NCBI GenBank assembly: GCA_050949865.1
Contig: JBMNGN010000004.1
Span: 372,001-436,000, forward strand
Source of the DNA: JBMNGN01 sp050949865
Lineage (GTDB): Bacteria > Bacillota > Syntrophomonadia > Syntrophomonadales > Syntrophomonadaceae
DNA: 64,000 bases
Reading direction: 5' to 3'
A program made the position numbers and the translations under genes. The notes beneath the pieces are model-generated. The model worked only from the letters and a program-made list of their open reading frames with translations, ran no database searches and was not told the origin of the DNA. This document shows, in pieces, positions 23,401 to 30,351 of the stretch; within the stretch, counting starts at the first letter, position 1; each line of letters begins with the position of its first letter.

Positions 23401-24604
23401 CTTTGTAGGTACTGTGACCGGCGTTGCTATTGTCGAATACGGACAGTGGACTGGAGGGCTGGTGGGTTACAATAACCTTGGTACGATAAGCAATTGCTGG
23501 ACCGATGTAACAGTGGTTAGCGGGTATCATAGTATCGGCGGCCTGGTTGGTGAAAACTTTGAGGGAACCATTAGAGAATCCTTTTCTAAGGGCACTATCA
23601 CCGGTTACGATTACACCGGCGGTCTGGTAGGCTCTAACAACGACGAAATTATATCATGTTATTCCACCTGTACGGTGAATGGCGATGACCAGGTCGGCGG
23701 TCTGGTGGGCGGAAATTCCGGGCCGATTACCTATTCCTTTGCTGTCGGCGCAGTAAACGGGAATGCTAAAATTGGAGGTCTGGTAGGCAGTAATATTTCC
23801 GCACCTGTTACCGGCTGTTATTGGGATACCGAAACATCAGGCAAAAGCACATCAGCCGGCGGCACAGGCAAGCCCACAGCGAAAATGAAAGAGCAAGCAA
23901 CTTATGAGGGCTGGGATTTTGATGAAGTATGGGGTATTAACGGCAGTGATAACAACGGTTATCCATTCCTTAGATGGCAGGTATCCGAAGATGCTCCCAC
24001 CGTACCCGGTGTGCCGCAGAATTTCACTGCTACGCCCGGGGATGGTCAGGTGGCTTTAAGCTGGACTGCTCCGGACAGTGATGGCGGCAGCGCCATTTTA
24101 AAATATCAGGTGTCGAAAGACAACGGTACCAACTGGTCGGATGTGGGATTGAACACCACCCACACCTTTACCGGCTTGACTAACGGCACCGAATATACCT
24201 TCAAAGTGCGGGCGGTCAACAGTGCTGGCAATGGGGAGGAGGCAAGCGCGACAGCCACGCCGACCAATCAGCAAACGGACGAGTGCTTTATCGCCACGGC
24301 TGCTTTCGGCTCCAAGTTTGAACCAGCCGTAGTGTTGCTTCGAAATTTCCGTGATGGGTATTTATTAACAAATAACATTGGTAAAACTTTTGTGGAATTC
24401 TATTATAACCACTCACCTTCGATTGCCGCCTATATATCCCATAGCGAGCCTTTAAAAGCATTGGTAAGGAACTTGTTAATACCAGTAATAGCGGTAGTAT
24501 ATTTAATTATGCATCCTGGATTGGGAATTGGCGTTCTTATACTTCTGAGCTTAATCTTAGCCTTAAGGGTAAGCAGGAACAGGACAAATACTTTAAGGAT
24601 ATAG
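17444..24604 (+). CDS. giant secreted FN3/RCC1/GLUG repeat protein with CFI-box C-terminal anchor
   Basis: About 2385 residues, probably exported and surface-attached. Approximate residue order: signal peptide 1-30; beta-rich domain starting WTGAAGDGSWHTAGNW to 310; FN3 (313-400); seven RCC1-type repeats with LWAWG/GQLGDGT (410-765), enough for one propeller; FN3 (770-854); beta-helix-like stretch (860-1170); two FN3 (1176-1354); GLUG repeats with GGLVG (1357-1734); FN3 (1737-1825); GLUG (1829-2187); FN3 (2190-2279). The C-terminus has ECFIATAAFGSKFEP followed by hydrophobic segments and a basic tail, the CFI-box sorting-type ending. Start may be ATG 17444 or GTG 17450; the GGAGG spacing favours GTG. 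Likely an adhesin; ligand unknown. Confidence 0.88.
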   Translation: MKVKRIVLLILCFIFAFTICQPKMAAQTMITWTGAAGDGSWHTAGNWDLERVPGNSDYVNIPESSVVEYAGGETSVKLYCEGNLTVSGGTLNIGYGNSMLMSGKLDGAGDIVLMANGEFFWNGGSIEGTGKLIINQASRLNAEAPASSLDRYLVNDGSLIIKDSLRLTGGAEGIGYFPIQAEQTLELSGSGSYDLNSLNVNNSGTLRISNTCTSVRFNYDFTQQNSGTLEFDIGGPEDFTKLDVANRATLYGVLKINILDGYVPQTGDIFEILTYGSKTGKFSSIESNLPGITFVPDYTGTGLTLTVATVPTAPQNFTATPGDGEVALSWTAPVSDGGSSITHYEVSSNNGHTWVTADTETSHTFTGLTNGTEYAFKVRAVNSAGNGAEASAAATPTAPAPTQPGQLYTWGNNVHGQLGDGTLQGKSIPTHIGTAEDWTTVSAGDQHTVALKSDGSLWTWGDNHEGRLGDGTSELRKDSPVRIGGDNDWAAAEAGDNHTVALKTDGSLWAWGGNSSGQLGDDSFENRNVPILIDDESTWIAVSAGFYHTVALQADGSLWAWGYNSKGQLGDGSTTSKKVPTQISTEEWAAVSAGTNFTVALKADGSLWTWGLNDVGQLGDGTVVDKNVPTRVGSDTWLAAAAGDNHVVAIKSDGSLWAWGGNEYGELGNGSSDGVSDPPAHPVPTQIGTDTDWIFVSTSYAHNAAFKTDGSLWLWGLSSSGQLGDNTTFSKFTPQRLDGAGTWLAVACGGSHTVATLEAGLTVPTVPQNFTATPGDTQVELSWEAPASDGGAAISHYEVSEDGGTTWVEASTGTSHTFTGLTNGIEYTFKVRAVNSAGNGEEASITATPEAYVCEIGATKYTTLGQALAAVTSGQTIKLLNNNTHTSPIEVDGKTIYFDLGNYDLLLDTSDNPDESIYYVLTVKNGGKVRLAGTGTGKFNVKSSSNSISYGIQVLDANSEVTVNNVDVTGEGAIGIYMYGSGDSLDGGMITVNGHIIAGDMGVNVNAKNGSVIVNGDITAGHSGVQVAANPGTIVTVNGNINVLGTTWQSLKGAGILASGQTTVKVTGDVTGQGTNYTGVHAQGGSIEVEGDVISSGIGAKAEQNVGYPIYNGAVTIDGSLSAGTPFIIVGTTEKTAADITEPTTKPGFLTYSDGASNVWIGSVGGPVVTAPAAPQNFTATPGDTQVALSWTAPVSDGGSSITHYEVSSDNGHTWVTADTETSHTFTGLTNGTEYAFKVRAVNSVGNGAAASVTATPVAAATVPSAPQDFTATPGDGEVTLSWTAPESHGGSAISHYEVSCDNGDTWVTADTDSSHTFTGLTNGTEYTFKVRAVNSVGNGAEASVSATPSAEFADGSGTEEDPYLISSVYHLNNVRNHLDKHFRLTADLDLSVYGTDEGWEPIGTETNPFTGSFDGDDHIIRNLFIDRFWDPKIGLFGYTGETAKIWDLGLANVNIFGNHDVGGLVGWNEGEIANSWVTGDVTGRSETGGLVGVNHGSITDSWAIGTVTDVWSGSIGGLVAENFGTITKCHAEATVTSDNSNAGGLVGANYGSITESHAVGVVEGSSYVGGLVGLNSEGNIDRCYATGNVTGTEDWINYTFVGGLVGYNRASISNSYAKGAASGAEDIGGLVGCNADTGSITTCYSTGRVSGDSNIGGLVGFSHSDGIITNSYWDANTSQLASSGGGTEKSTAEMKQQATYENWNFDAVWGINGSDNDGYPFLRWQGYEIDPTAPSAPQDFTATPGDGQVVLNWSSPVSDGGSAITHYEVSKDDGTNWTDVGLNTTYTFTGLTNGTVYTFKVRSVNSAGNGEEASTTATPVVLEFAGGNGSEEDPYLIETVDHLNNVRNYLGAEHSDKHFKLNANLNLDVAPYNSNTGWQPIGTLQNPFTSTFDGGGYTINGLFINKEGSWNIRVPSGLFGKSGTEAKISNLTLEDVDITGCYYVGSLVGSNSGEISNVNASGDVVGEWDTGGLAGSNNGSISDSCFVGTVTGVAIVEYGQWTGGLVGYNNLGTISNCWTDVTVVSGYHSIGGLVGENFEGTIRESFSKGTITGYDYTGGLVGSNNDEIISCYSTCTVNGDDQVGGLVGGNSGPITYSFAVGAVNGNAKIGGLVGSNISAPVTGCYWDTETSGKSTSAGGTGKPTAKMKEQATYEGWDFDEVWGINGSDNNGYPFLRWQVSEDAPTVPGVPQNFTATPGDGQVALSWTAPDSDGGSAILKYQVSKDNGTNWSDVGLNTTHTFTGLTNGTEYTFKVRAVNSAGNGEEASATATPTNQQTDECFIATAAFGSKFEPAVVLLRNFRDGYLLTNNIGKTFVEFYYNHSPSIAAYISHSEPLKALVRNLLIPVIAVVYLIMHPGLGIGVLILLSLILALRVSRNRTNTLRI
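18374..24265 (+). repeat. six FN3 modules with near-identical DNA
   Basis: FN3 modules at about 18374-18630, 19736-19990, 20958-21215, 21235-21490, 22640-22905 and 23998-24265 share long runs of almost identical bases, for example CACCTTCACCGGCTTAACTA and GTGCGGGCGGTCAACAG. Modules 1 and 3 are nearly identical over some 200 bases. This indicates recent duplication or gene conversion within one gene. Confidence 0.85.
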
Positions 24605-24938
24605 GCACAGACTGCAAAAAGGCACTGATTGGGGGTTTGTTTGTATCGAATCCCCCAGTGCCGGTGCCAGGTCATCATCGGCGAACATGAAGGCTAGGCA
24701 ACGGTAAGCCTAGGTTAAAATCGAAGACAGCCTGTAAATCTGGAGATGGAATAATAAAGGCCAATTAGTTTTATTATACGCCGTCAAAGGTGGTAGAGGC
24801 CGCTCTCCTAGTTCAACGCCGTCACATAAGAAATGTAAAGGCAGGCAGCAAAATTAAGCTGTCTGCCTAATTCATTACCCAAGGTTCATATAATATTCCC
24901 AATAAATGGTATAAAATCTGCTCATTAATATAACTTAA
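24605..24938. other. intergenic region after the giant gene
   Basis: About 330 bases. It holds a strong hairpin at 24620-24662 (GGCACTG and GGGGG arms pairing with CCCCC and CAGTGCC) just past the stop codon, without a T run. This may protect or end the giant mRNA. No other gene or RNA signal is seen. Confidence 0.5.
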
Positions 24939-25206
24939 GCCGTGCACCTGGTTTCGAGAATACCTTCCGAGCGTTACTTAAACAGTTAACTCCATCCAGG
25001 CTATCCTCCGTCACATAGGATGAATCCCTTAGTGCTGCTTCCTTCCGGACCTGACACGGTTCAGGATGTCCCATTGCGCAGGACCCAAACTTCTCAGCCA
25101 CTTATTTAAGCCTGACCCCACAAGATAAGCCCTCAATCCAGGACTTCGACCCTGCTATAGCGGGTTGCAGGTTACAGGGCACCGCTAATTCCCCATCTAG
25201 CACGGC
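24939..25206 (-). ncRNA. ffs: signal recognition particle RNA (large Firmicute type)
   Basis: The minus strand carries the invariant SRP Alu/S-domain signatures: GTGTCAGGTCCGGAAGGAAG with the AGCAGC asymmetric loop in the apical hairpin, and the 5' CCTGTAACCTGCAACCCGC Alu-like part. The ends GCCGTGC (25206) and GCACGGC (24939) pair to close the long stem, giving about 268 nt, the usual size for Clostridia and Bacilli. It binds Ffh to target membrane proteins. In Bacillus it sits directly upstream of dnaX; here 10 kb separates them. Confidence 0.93.
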
Positions 25207-25213
25207 AATTCTT

Positions 25214-25241
25214 TACTTAATATATAAATATCCTTTGTCAA
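25214..25241 (-). promoter_or_regulatory. probable promoter of the SRP RNA
   Basis: A consensus TTGACA (25236-25241 on the minus strand) lies about 30 bases upstream of the mapped 5' end in an AT-rich stretch. The -10 is poor (TAAGTA-like), so the call rests mainly on the -35 and position. Confidence 0.45.
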
Positions 25242-25340
25242 ACGAAAGATCGTATAACAAAGGCATTATACCATGTACCTATTCATTTAGCAAATGCATC
25301 TCGCTCCCTGGATTAACAACAACAGAGATATAGGAGTATT

Positions 25341-27128
25341 TTATACCTTTGCAGAAACCCTAGCTGCTTTGGCCAGCTTTTTAGTTTTGTACATTTCTTT
25401 ATCTGCGATTTCTATTACTTCATCTACAGCTGTGTTATCCTCAGGGCTTACTTCAGAAAACCCATAGCTGATCCTAATTTTATAATCCTGCTTTATATTA
25501 ATAGTTTCAATCTTTAAGACAATACGGTCGAGGATCTCCCTGGCTTGAAGCATTCTGCACTGGGGAAAGATGATTAGGAACTCGTCCCCTCCTAGTCTAC
25601 ACACAGTATCTGAGGATCTGATACTATCCTTAATTGCCCCGCTTACAGTAGTGATTATCATATCCCCGAATAAATGTCCTTTCTGGTCGTTTGCCAGTTT
25701 GAGGTCATCAATATCCAAGAAACAGATGGTAAGATACCACTTATTCCTGCGCGCTAGTCTAAGTTGTCTGCCTAAAATATCTATACCAGCCGAACGGTTC
25801 AACATACCCGTCATGCTATCAATAGTAGCAAATTGCTTTAACTCTTCTTCTGCTCTCATGCGCTGGATAAGCTCGCTGTTCAATTTCTCTATGGTTAGGT
25901 TTAACTCCATTGTGCGCGCCGCAATCTTTTCTTCGAGATTCTTATTCATTCTAGTAATTTCTTCAATCATCGCCGCATTTTGAACCGCCAGCTGTTCTGC
26001 TTGGTTAAAAGCAGCCCAAGCCCGGGCTGATAAAACAGATGATTGGGCAAATATAAATATGGCTAAGCCTATTGAGTAGGCATAACCCTGCAAAACCTGC
26101 CCGGTAAAAAATATTCCATTAAAATAGGCTATATCGATAAACACCCCTAAAACCAGGTATATACCACCAAAGATAGTCACTAATGCCCCTTCCCTATTTC
26201 TGATTACCGCTTTAATTACGCAGTAAAACAGGTAAATAGAAGTAATCCCTATAAATGCCTGGAAAAAGGTAACTGTCTGAGTAAATATTCTAGGCGGGAA
26301 CAATACTCCGGTGCTTATAACCACTGGAATGGTAATCGATATCTTGTTTACAACCTCGTTCGTCTCTTTAGGGTACAAACTTTGAATGAATAATACGAAT
26401 AGCGGGAGACTAAGGAACATGGTAAGGTACTCCATTCTTATCAGGTTATCCCAACTAAGTTCGGGTATCCAGTGAGCCAAAAGGGTTTCTCCCAAAAGGA
26501 CTATTCGAAAACCGAGCAGAAGGCAAATGAGCCCGAAAAATAAGGGCGCGCTTTCTTTTCTTCTGATCTGGTATAGTTTTACATTATATAGACCAATAAT
26601 CAGCAGAATTCCAAATAAGAATGCTTCTATTCTCTGTTTCTGATTCTCCAGGCTGTGAATCTGGCGAACATCACCGTAAAAAATACTTTCCAGGATTCCT
26701 CCCTTTTTATGGTTGAAATTGGCAACGTGAAATATTATTTCATTATAATCTTGCCGAGGATTAAATATAATTACCTGGGGAGTTCCGGATGGTACAGCCT
26801 CAGTAGGGTTGTCTGATACAATACCGTTGGATATTTTTAACTCCCCGTTAATCCAAAGGTCATAAGCAGTTCGGATAGCCGGGATTTTTATCGACCTAGG
26901 TTCATCAGTCGGATCAATTATTATAAGCCTATAAGTAGCATAGCCCTGTTCGGAAAATGGAACACCGTCATGCCCGCTGTTCCATAGTCTGGGAACATGG
27001 AGGTACTCCTTATTCGGCAAGTAAGCCTCTAATTGGAAATCTTCGGGATATAAGAATTGTTTCCAGTAGAATTCCCACTCACCGGTTAGTTCAACCAGGC
27101 CCATATGCTTGAAATCCCAACCAGCCAA
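25341..27128 (-). CDS. membrane diguanylate cyclase (7TMR-DISM type sensor, GGDEF output)
   Basis: Residues 1-150 form a soluble beta-sandwich of the 7TMR-DISM extracellular type (GEWEFYW, YATYRL). About seven hydrophobic helices follow (residues ~165-370), then a coiled coil (~385-430) and a GGDEF domain (~435-590) with intact RLGGDEF and an RSSD inhibitory site five residues before it. It should make cyclic di-GMP in response to an outside signal. The frame starts at a TTG (27128) with no ribosome site. In the same frame upstream a hydrophobic anchor (KYLIVLFLVITSWLVYS) is encoded without a normal start codon, so the true N-terminus is probably longer and possibly frameshifted near 27265. 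Confidence 0.85.
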   Translation of the reverse strand: MAGWDFKHMGLVELTGEWEFYWKQFLYPEDFQLEAYLPNKEYLHVPRLWNSGHDGVPFSEQGYATYRLIIIDPTDEPRSIKIPAIRTAYDLWINGELKISNGIVSDNPTEAVPSGTPQVIIFNPRQDYNEIIFHVANFNHKKGGILESIFYGDVRQIHSLENQKQRIEAFLFGILLIIGLYNVKLYQIRRKESAPLFFGLICLLLGFRIVLLGETLLAHWIPELSWDNLIRMEYLTMFLSLPLFVLFIQSLYPKETNEVVNKISITIPVVISTGVLFPPRIFTQTVTFFQAFIGITSIYLFYCVIKAVIRNREGALVTIFGGIYLVLGVFIDIAYFNGIFFTGQVLQGYAYSIGLAIFIFAQSSVLSARAWAAFNQAEQLAVQNAAMIEEITRMNKNLEEKIAARTMELNLTIEKLNSELIQRMRAEEELKQFATIDSMTGMLNRSAGIDILGRQLRLARRNKWYLTICFLDIDDLKLANDQKGHLFGDMIITTVSGAIKDSIRSSDTVCRLGGDEFLIIFPQCRMLQAREILDRIVLKIETINIKQDYKIRISYGFSEVSPEDNTAVDEVIEIADKEMYKTKKLAKAARVSAKV

Positions 27129-27727
27129 ATCAACAACACCCTTTTGGGTTAGTGGCTGGCTGGTATTAAATCCATTAAAATATCTTACCTGGCTGTATAC
27201 TAACCATGATGTAATTACTAGAAATAAAACAATTAAATATTTACCCTTATTGTTTCTACTTACTTCAATCGCCTCATAACACTGAAATACTTTCGAATAA
27301 ATCTCTTTAACCGTTGGGATTACTTATTCATGTTCTGCGAAAACAATAGAATTCCTTTTTTTGGGTAACAATTATAAGGCCTCTTTTGAGTAAGGCCGCT
27401 CTTTGTACTTGGTTTACTAGTATTCTATTAAATAAGCAGGCCAAATTCGTCCTGCTGTGCATATATTATGTTTAAACCGGTTGCCAGCCTGATTATACCA
27501 GGTATATTATAATCTAATACAGGTCTATAACCCGTGCTTACTTTAACCGTGTTTCAGCTAACCTAAAAAGTCAGAAAGCTGATGGTATTGCCTGACCGGA
27601 AATTGATGGATATAATGGCCATATCTTATGAAAGGAAAGACGCTTCTGTTAAATGTGCAACTGCAGGAACAGGAGCACCAAAAGCGTCACCCCAAAGGTA
27701 TGGTAATTGTATCAAACTATAGAATAA
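27129..27727. other. region between the cyclase and the transposon remnant
   Basis: About 600 bases. Positions 27129-27277 encode, in frame on the minus strand, the probable N-terminal anchor of the cyclase. The rest (27278-27727) shows no convincing gene. A 38-codon plus-strand ORF at 27606-27722 has no recognisable features. It probably contains the left end of the degenerate transposon. Confidence 0.5.
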
Positions 27728-28325
27728 TTGAAAAGCCTGAAAAAGGAGTTTTTTGTTAGGAGCGCGGAGCAGAGTCTTTGTCCATGTTGTAGTGGTCATT
27801 TAAAGGTAGTCGGCAGCCAGAAAAGAACATGTATCACTGGGTTGGGAGAAAAGAGGATTTTAATAATTAGGCGGCTAGGCTGTACCCAGTGCAGAAAAAT
27901 ACATCATGAACTCCCGGACAAACTGGTACCCTACAAACGTCATGTAAGGGATAGTATTGAAGCGGTAGTGAATGAAGACCCAGCTACCAGTGTCAGTGCC
28001 GACCAATCTCTACTAAGCCGGCCAAAAACCAAATAGGGGAGCAGTGAATGAAGACCCAGCTACCAGTGTCAGTGCCGACCAAAGCACCTTGGGAAGGTGG
28101 AAAAGATGGTTTAATGATATGTTTGATTACTTCCAAGGATGTTTAAAGTCAATCGCCATTCAATCAGGTCAAGAAAATGTGGAAGATAAATCCGGTCTTC
28201 CCAAGTCCAAGCTCCAAAGGATATGGCAGTATGTAGGTAATGCCCCGGGATGGCTGGCAAGAATTGTCCGGCCCATAGTAAATACAAATTTATGGGTACA
28301 TACCCGTTCTGCATTTTGTTCATAA
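27728..28325 (+). pseudogene. broken zinc-ribbon protein of a transposon (DUF6431-like)
   Basis: Two ORFs (27728-28036 and 28044-28325) together read as one protein with N-terminal CPCC and CTQC cysteine pairs, then RDSIEAVVNEDPATSVSADQSTLGRWKRWF. The join is destroyed because a 40-bp segment (27967-28006) is repeated at 28043-28082 with 36 foreign bases between, which inserts a stop. The zinc-ribbon family name is my best guess. In related elements such a gene precedes a DDE transposase and an ExeA-type ATPase, as here. Confidence 0.65.
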
Positions 28326-28374
28326 ATACATAGCACTAAAATCATGCTGAGACCTTAAAAAGGAGAGGATCAGC

Positions 28375-28520
28375 ATGAAAGATCAGAAGAAAGCAGAAGA
28401 GATGGCAGTGCAGCGTATGCAATTATTATCTCCACTCCTGGGTGATGGAAAATCAAGAGAGAAAAGAATCTCATCTTCCCGTTGTTTCCTACCGAAGTGT
28501 ATGGAAGGAGGCCGGGAAAG
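28375..28520 (+). pseudogene. internally deleted transposase
   Basis: A ribosome site (AAGGAGAGGATCAGC) precedes an ATG at 28375. The first ~25 residues (MKDQKKAEEMAVQRMQLLSP) look like the N-terminus of Mu/TniA-like transposases that partner ExeA-type ATPases. A few dozen codons later another frame shows FPTEVYGRRPGK, probably the transposase C-terminal end, just before the ATPase start. Nearly the whole catalytic part is therefore missing. The element cannot move by itself. Confidence 0.6.
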
Positions 28521-29321
28521 ATGTTTGAGGAATATTACCAACTATCTAAAACTCCGTTTTCACGAGATATTCCTACTGAAAGTATGTATCAGTCTCACAT
28601 GTTAGAGGAAATCTTGGGAAGGCTGGAGTACGCAGCCAAACGGCAGCTATTTGCTGTAGTTACAGGTGATAGCGGAACCGGAAAAACTACCACCATACGC
28701 AGATTTAAAGATATTTTAGATGAATCAAAATTTATGGTAATGTACTTGGCAGATTCCAAATTGACCCCGAGGCACTTTTACAAAGGGCTATTAGAGCAGT
28801 TAGGCTGTGAAGCAAAATTTTATCGCGGCGACGCCAAAAGACAATTACACCGTGAGATTGAGCTTTTACAGGGTATACATAAGATGCAGCCAGTAGTCAT
28901 CGTAGATGAAGCCCATCTGCTGGATAAAGAGATGCTGGAAGAAGTACGCTTCTTGCTTAATTTCAAGATGGACGCCCAGAGTCCTATGGCTTTAGTTTTG
29001 GTAGGCCAGAGTGAACTATGGGATAGATTAAGACTTCAATCCTACGCCGCCATCAGGCAGCGGATTGATCTACAATGTAAATTACCTCACTTAGATCGTG
29101 CCCAGGTGGGTGAATATGTGAAAAGCCACCTGGCTTATGCTGGCGCCGAACATGATATTTTCTCGGACAGCGCGATAGATGAAATATTTAAATTCTCCAG
29201 TGGTACGGCCCGGATAGTAAACAAGGTCTGTACTCATTGTTTGCTTTATGGAGCCCAGAACAATCGAAGAATTATTGACGACCATATGGTGAAGCTGGTA
29301 GTTCAGGGAGAGTTGAGTTAA
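28521..29321 (+). CDS. ExeA-family AAA ATPase of a transposon
   Basis: About 266 residues, intact. Walker A is GDSGTGKTT (near residue 50), Walker B VVIVDEAHLL (near 130), with a sensor-like LVLVGQSELWDRL further on. The N-terminal FEEYYQLSKTPFSRDI is typical of ExeA/TniB-like partner ATPases that help a transposase choose targets. The ATG at 28521 is chosen over an upstream start because it has GGAGG in front and aligns with family N-termini. Its partner transposase upstream is deleted, so the protein is probably a relic. Confidence 0.82.
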   Translation: MFEEYYQLSKTPFSRDIPTESMYQSHMLEEILGRLEYAAKRQLFAVVTGDSGTGKTTTIRRFKDILDESKFMVMYLADSKLTPRHFYKGLLEQLGCEAKFYRGDAKRQLHREIELLQGIHKMQPVVIVDEAHLLDKEMLEEVRFLLNFKMDAQSPMALVLVGQSELWDRLRLQSYAAIRQRIDLQCKLPHLDRAQVGEYVKSHLAYAGAEHDIFSDSAIDEIFKFSSGTARIVNKVCTHCLLYGAQNNRRIIDDHMVKLVVQGELS

Positions 29322-29466
29322 TTCTCCCTTCCCCTTAAAGGGGAGTCATATTCTGGGCAGTAATTCCGTCAACTTCAGGACAACATATGCCGTCTATTGC
29401 CGGACGTTTTGGGGTAGCAGTAACATAACCGGATTTGAGATTACCTACAAAGCAAGGAGAGTTTAT

Positions 29467-30003
29467 ATGGATAATAGTATGGAAGCACCCAATAAACATC
29501 TTCAGGAAAAACCCATCCTGGAAGCTGAAAAGCCTATTCCCCTATGGGTGGAACACTGCTGTTCTCTATTGGGAGTATTTATCAGCATGGGGATCATAAG
29601 CCTGATTAGCGTTTATTATCACATGTATATTTTAATCCCATCTTTTGCCTCGTCTGCTGTAATGCTTTTTACCTCATACAATAATCCCCTGGCACAACCC
29701 CGAAATGTTTTGGGCGGACACACTATGTGTGCTATTGCCGGAATAATCAGCAATTATTTCTTTGGCCAAGAATGGTGGGCTATCTCTATAGCTGTTTTAT
29801 TAGCTGCTTTTTTTATGATAATTACCAAAACCTTGCATCCTCCTGGCGGCGGAACTGCAGTTGTAGCACATATGGCTGAGCTTGGCACCAATCCTTTTCT
29901 GGTCCTATTCCCGGTTGTGGTTAATGCCATTATCGTAATAATAGCCGCCTTAATTATCAATAATGCTATTTCTTCCAGAAAGTATCCAATGTTTTGGAGG
30001 TAA
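29467..30003 (+). CDS. HPP-family integral membrane protein
   Basis: A 178-residue protein with four predicted membrane helices and the family signature LHPPGGGTAVVA at about residue 125. HPP proteins are small four-helix membrane proteins; some plant members transport nitrite, but the bacterial role is not settled. An N-terminal soluble stretch of about 30 residues precedes helix 1. No CBS domain is attached. The GGAGA site lies just before the ATG. It is the only plus-strand intact non-transposon gene between the SRP RNA and the serine region. Confidence 0.85.
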   Translation: MDNSMEAPNKHLQEKPILEAEKPIPLWVEHCCSLLGVFISMGIISLISVYYHMYILIPSFASSAVMLFTSYNNPLAQPRNVLGGHTMCAIAGIISNYFFGQEWWAISIAVLLAAFFMIITKTLHPPGGGTAVVAHMAELGTNPFLVLFPVVVNAIIVIIAALIINNAISSRKYPMFWR

Positions 30004-30063
30004 CCCTTTGAAAAGCTCCCAGGATCATGAATAACCCCAATTATTATAATCCATTATAACCAC

Positions 30064-30098
30064 AAAAAAAGGGGCTATCATATTAATTCTGAAACCCC
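30064..30098 (-). terminator. terminator of the serine tRNA cluster
   Basis: On the minus strand GGGGTT (30093-30098) pairs with AGCCCC (30071-30076), followed by TTTTTTT. It lies just downstream of tRNA-Ser(GGA), the last gene of the cluster. Confidence 0.6.
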
Positions 30099-30125
30099 CT
30101 GGTGTTCCTGGTTACATTTAATTAA

Positions 30126-30220
30126 TGGCGGAGAGGGCGGGATTCGAACCCGCGAGGGAGCTATTAACCCCCTACTCGATTTCCAATCGAGCGCCTTCAG
30201 CCAAACTCAGCCACCTCTCC
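30126..30220 (-). tRNA. tRNA-Ser (GGA)
   Basis: A 95-nt class II cloverleaf with long variable arm, acceptor GGAGAGG, anticodon GGA and encoded CCA. It decodes UCC/UCU and matches the UCC-like specifier of the T-box leader at the head of this region. The D-arm has one extra base relative to its neighbour at 30258. Confidence 0.95.
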
Positions 30221-30257
30221 ATAATATAATTAACAAGAAAATATATTTAAAAGTCAC

Positions 30258-30351
30258 TGGCGGAGAGAGTGAGATTCGAACTCACGAGACGGTTACTAGC
30301 CGTCTACTCGATTTCGAGTCGAGCGCCTTCGACCAACTCGGCCATCTCTCC
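30258..30351 (-). tRNA. tRNA-Ser (CGA), overlapped by tadA
   Basis: A 94-nt class II cloverleaf with acceptor GGAGAGA, anticodon CGA and encoded CCA. Its first ~56 bases are also the in-frame 3' end of tadA on the same strand. Confidence 0.95.

Larger units (their letters stand above)
27728..29321 (+). mobile_element. degenerate transposon (zinc-ribbon gene, transposase remnant, ExeA-type ATPase)
   Basis: Three co-directional genes in the order expected for a family of Firmicute transposons, with the first broken by duplication and the second largely deleted. I could not identify terminal inverted repeats or a target duplication, so the boundaries given are those of the coding parts only. 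The element lies between the diguanylate cyclase and the HPP gene, inside an otherwise conserved chromosomal block. Confidence 0.65.
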
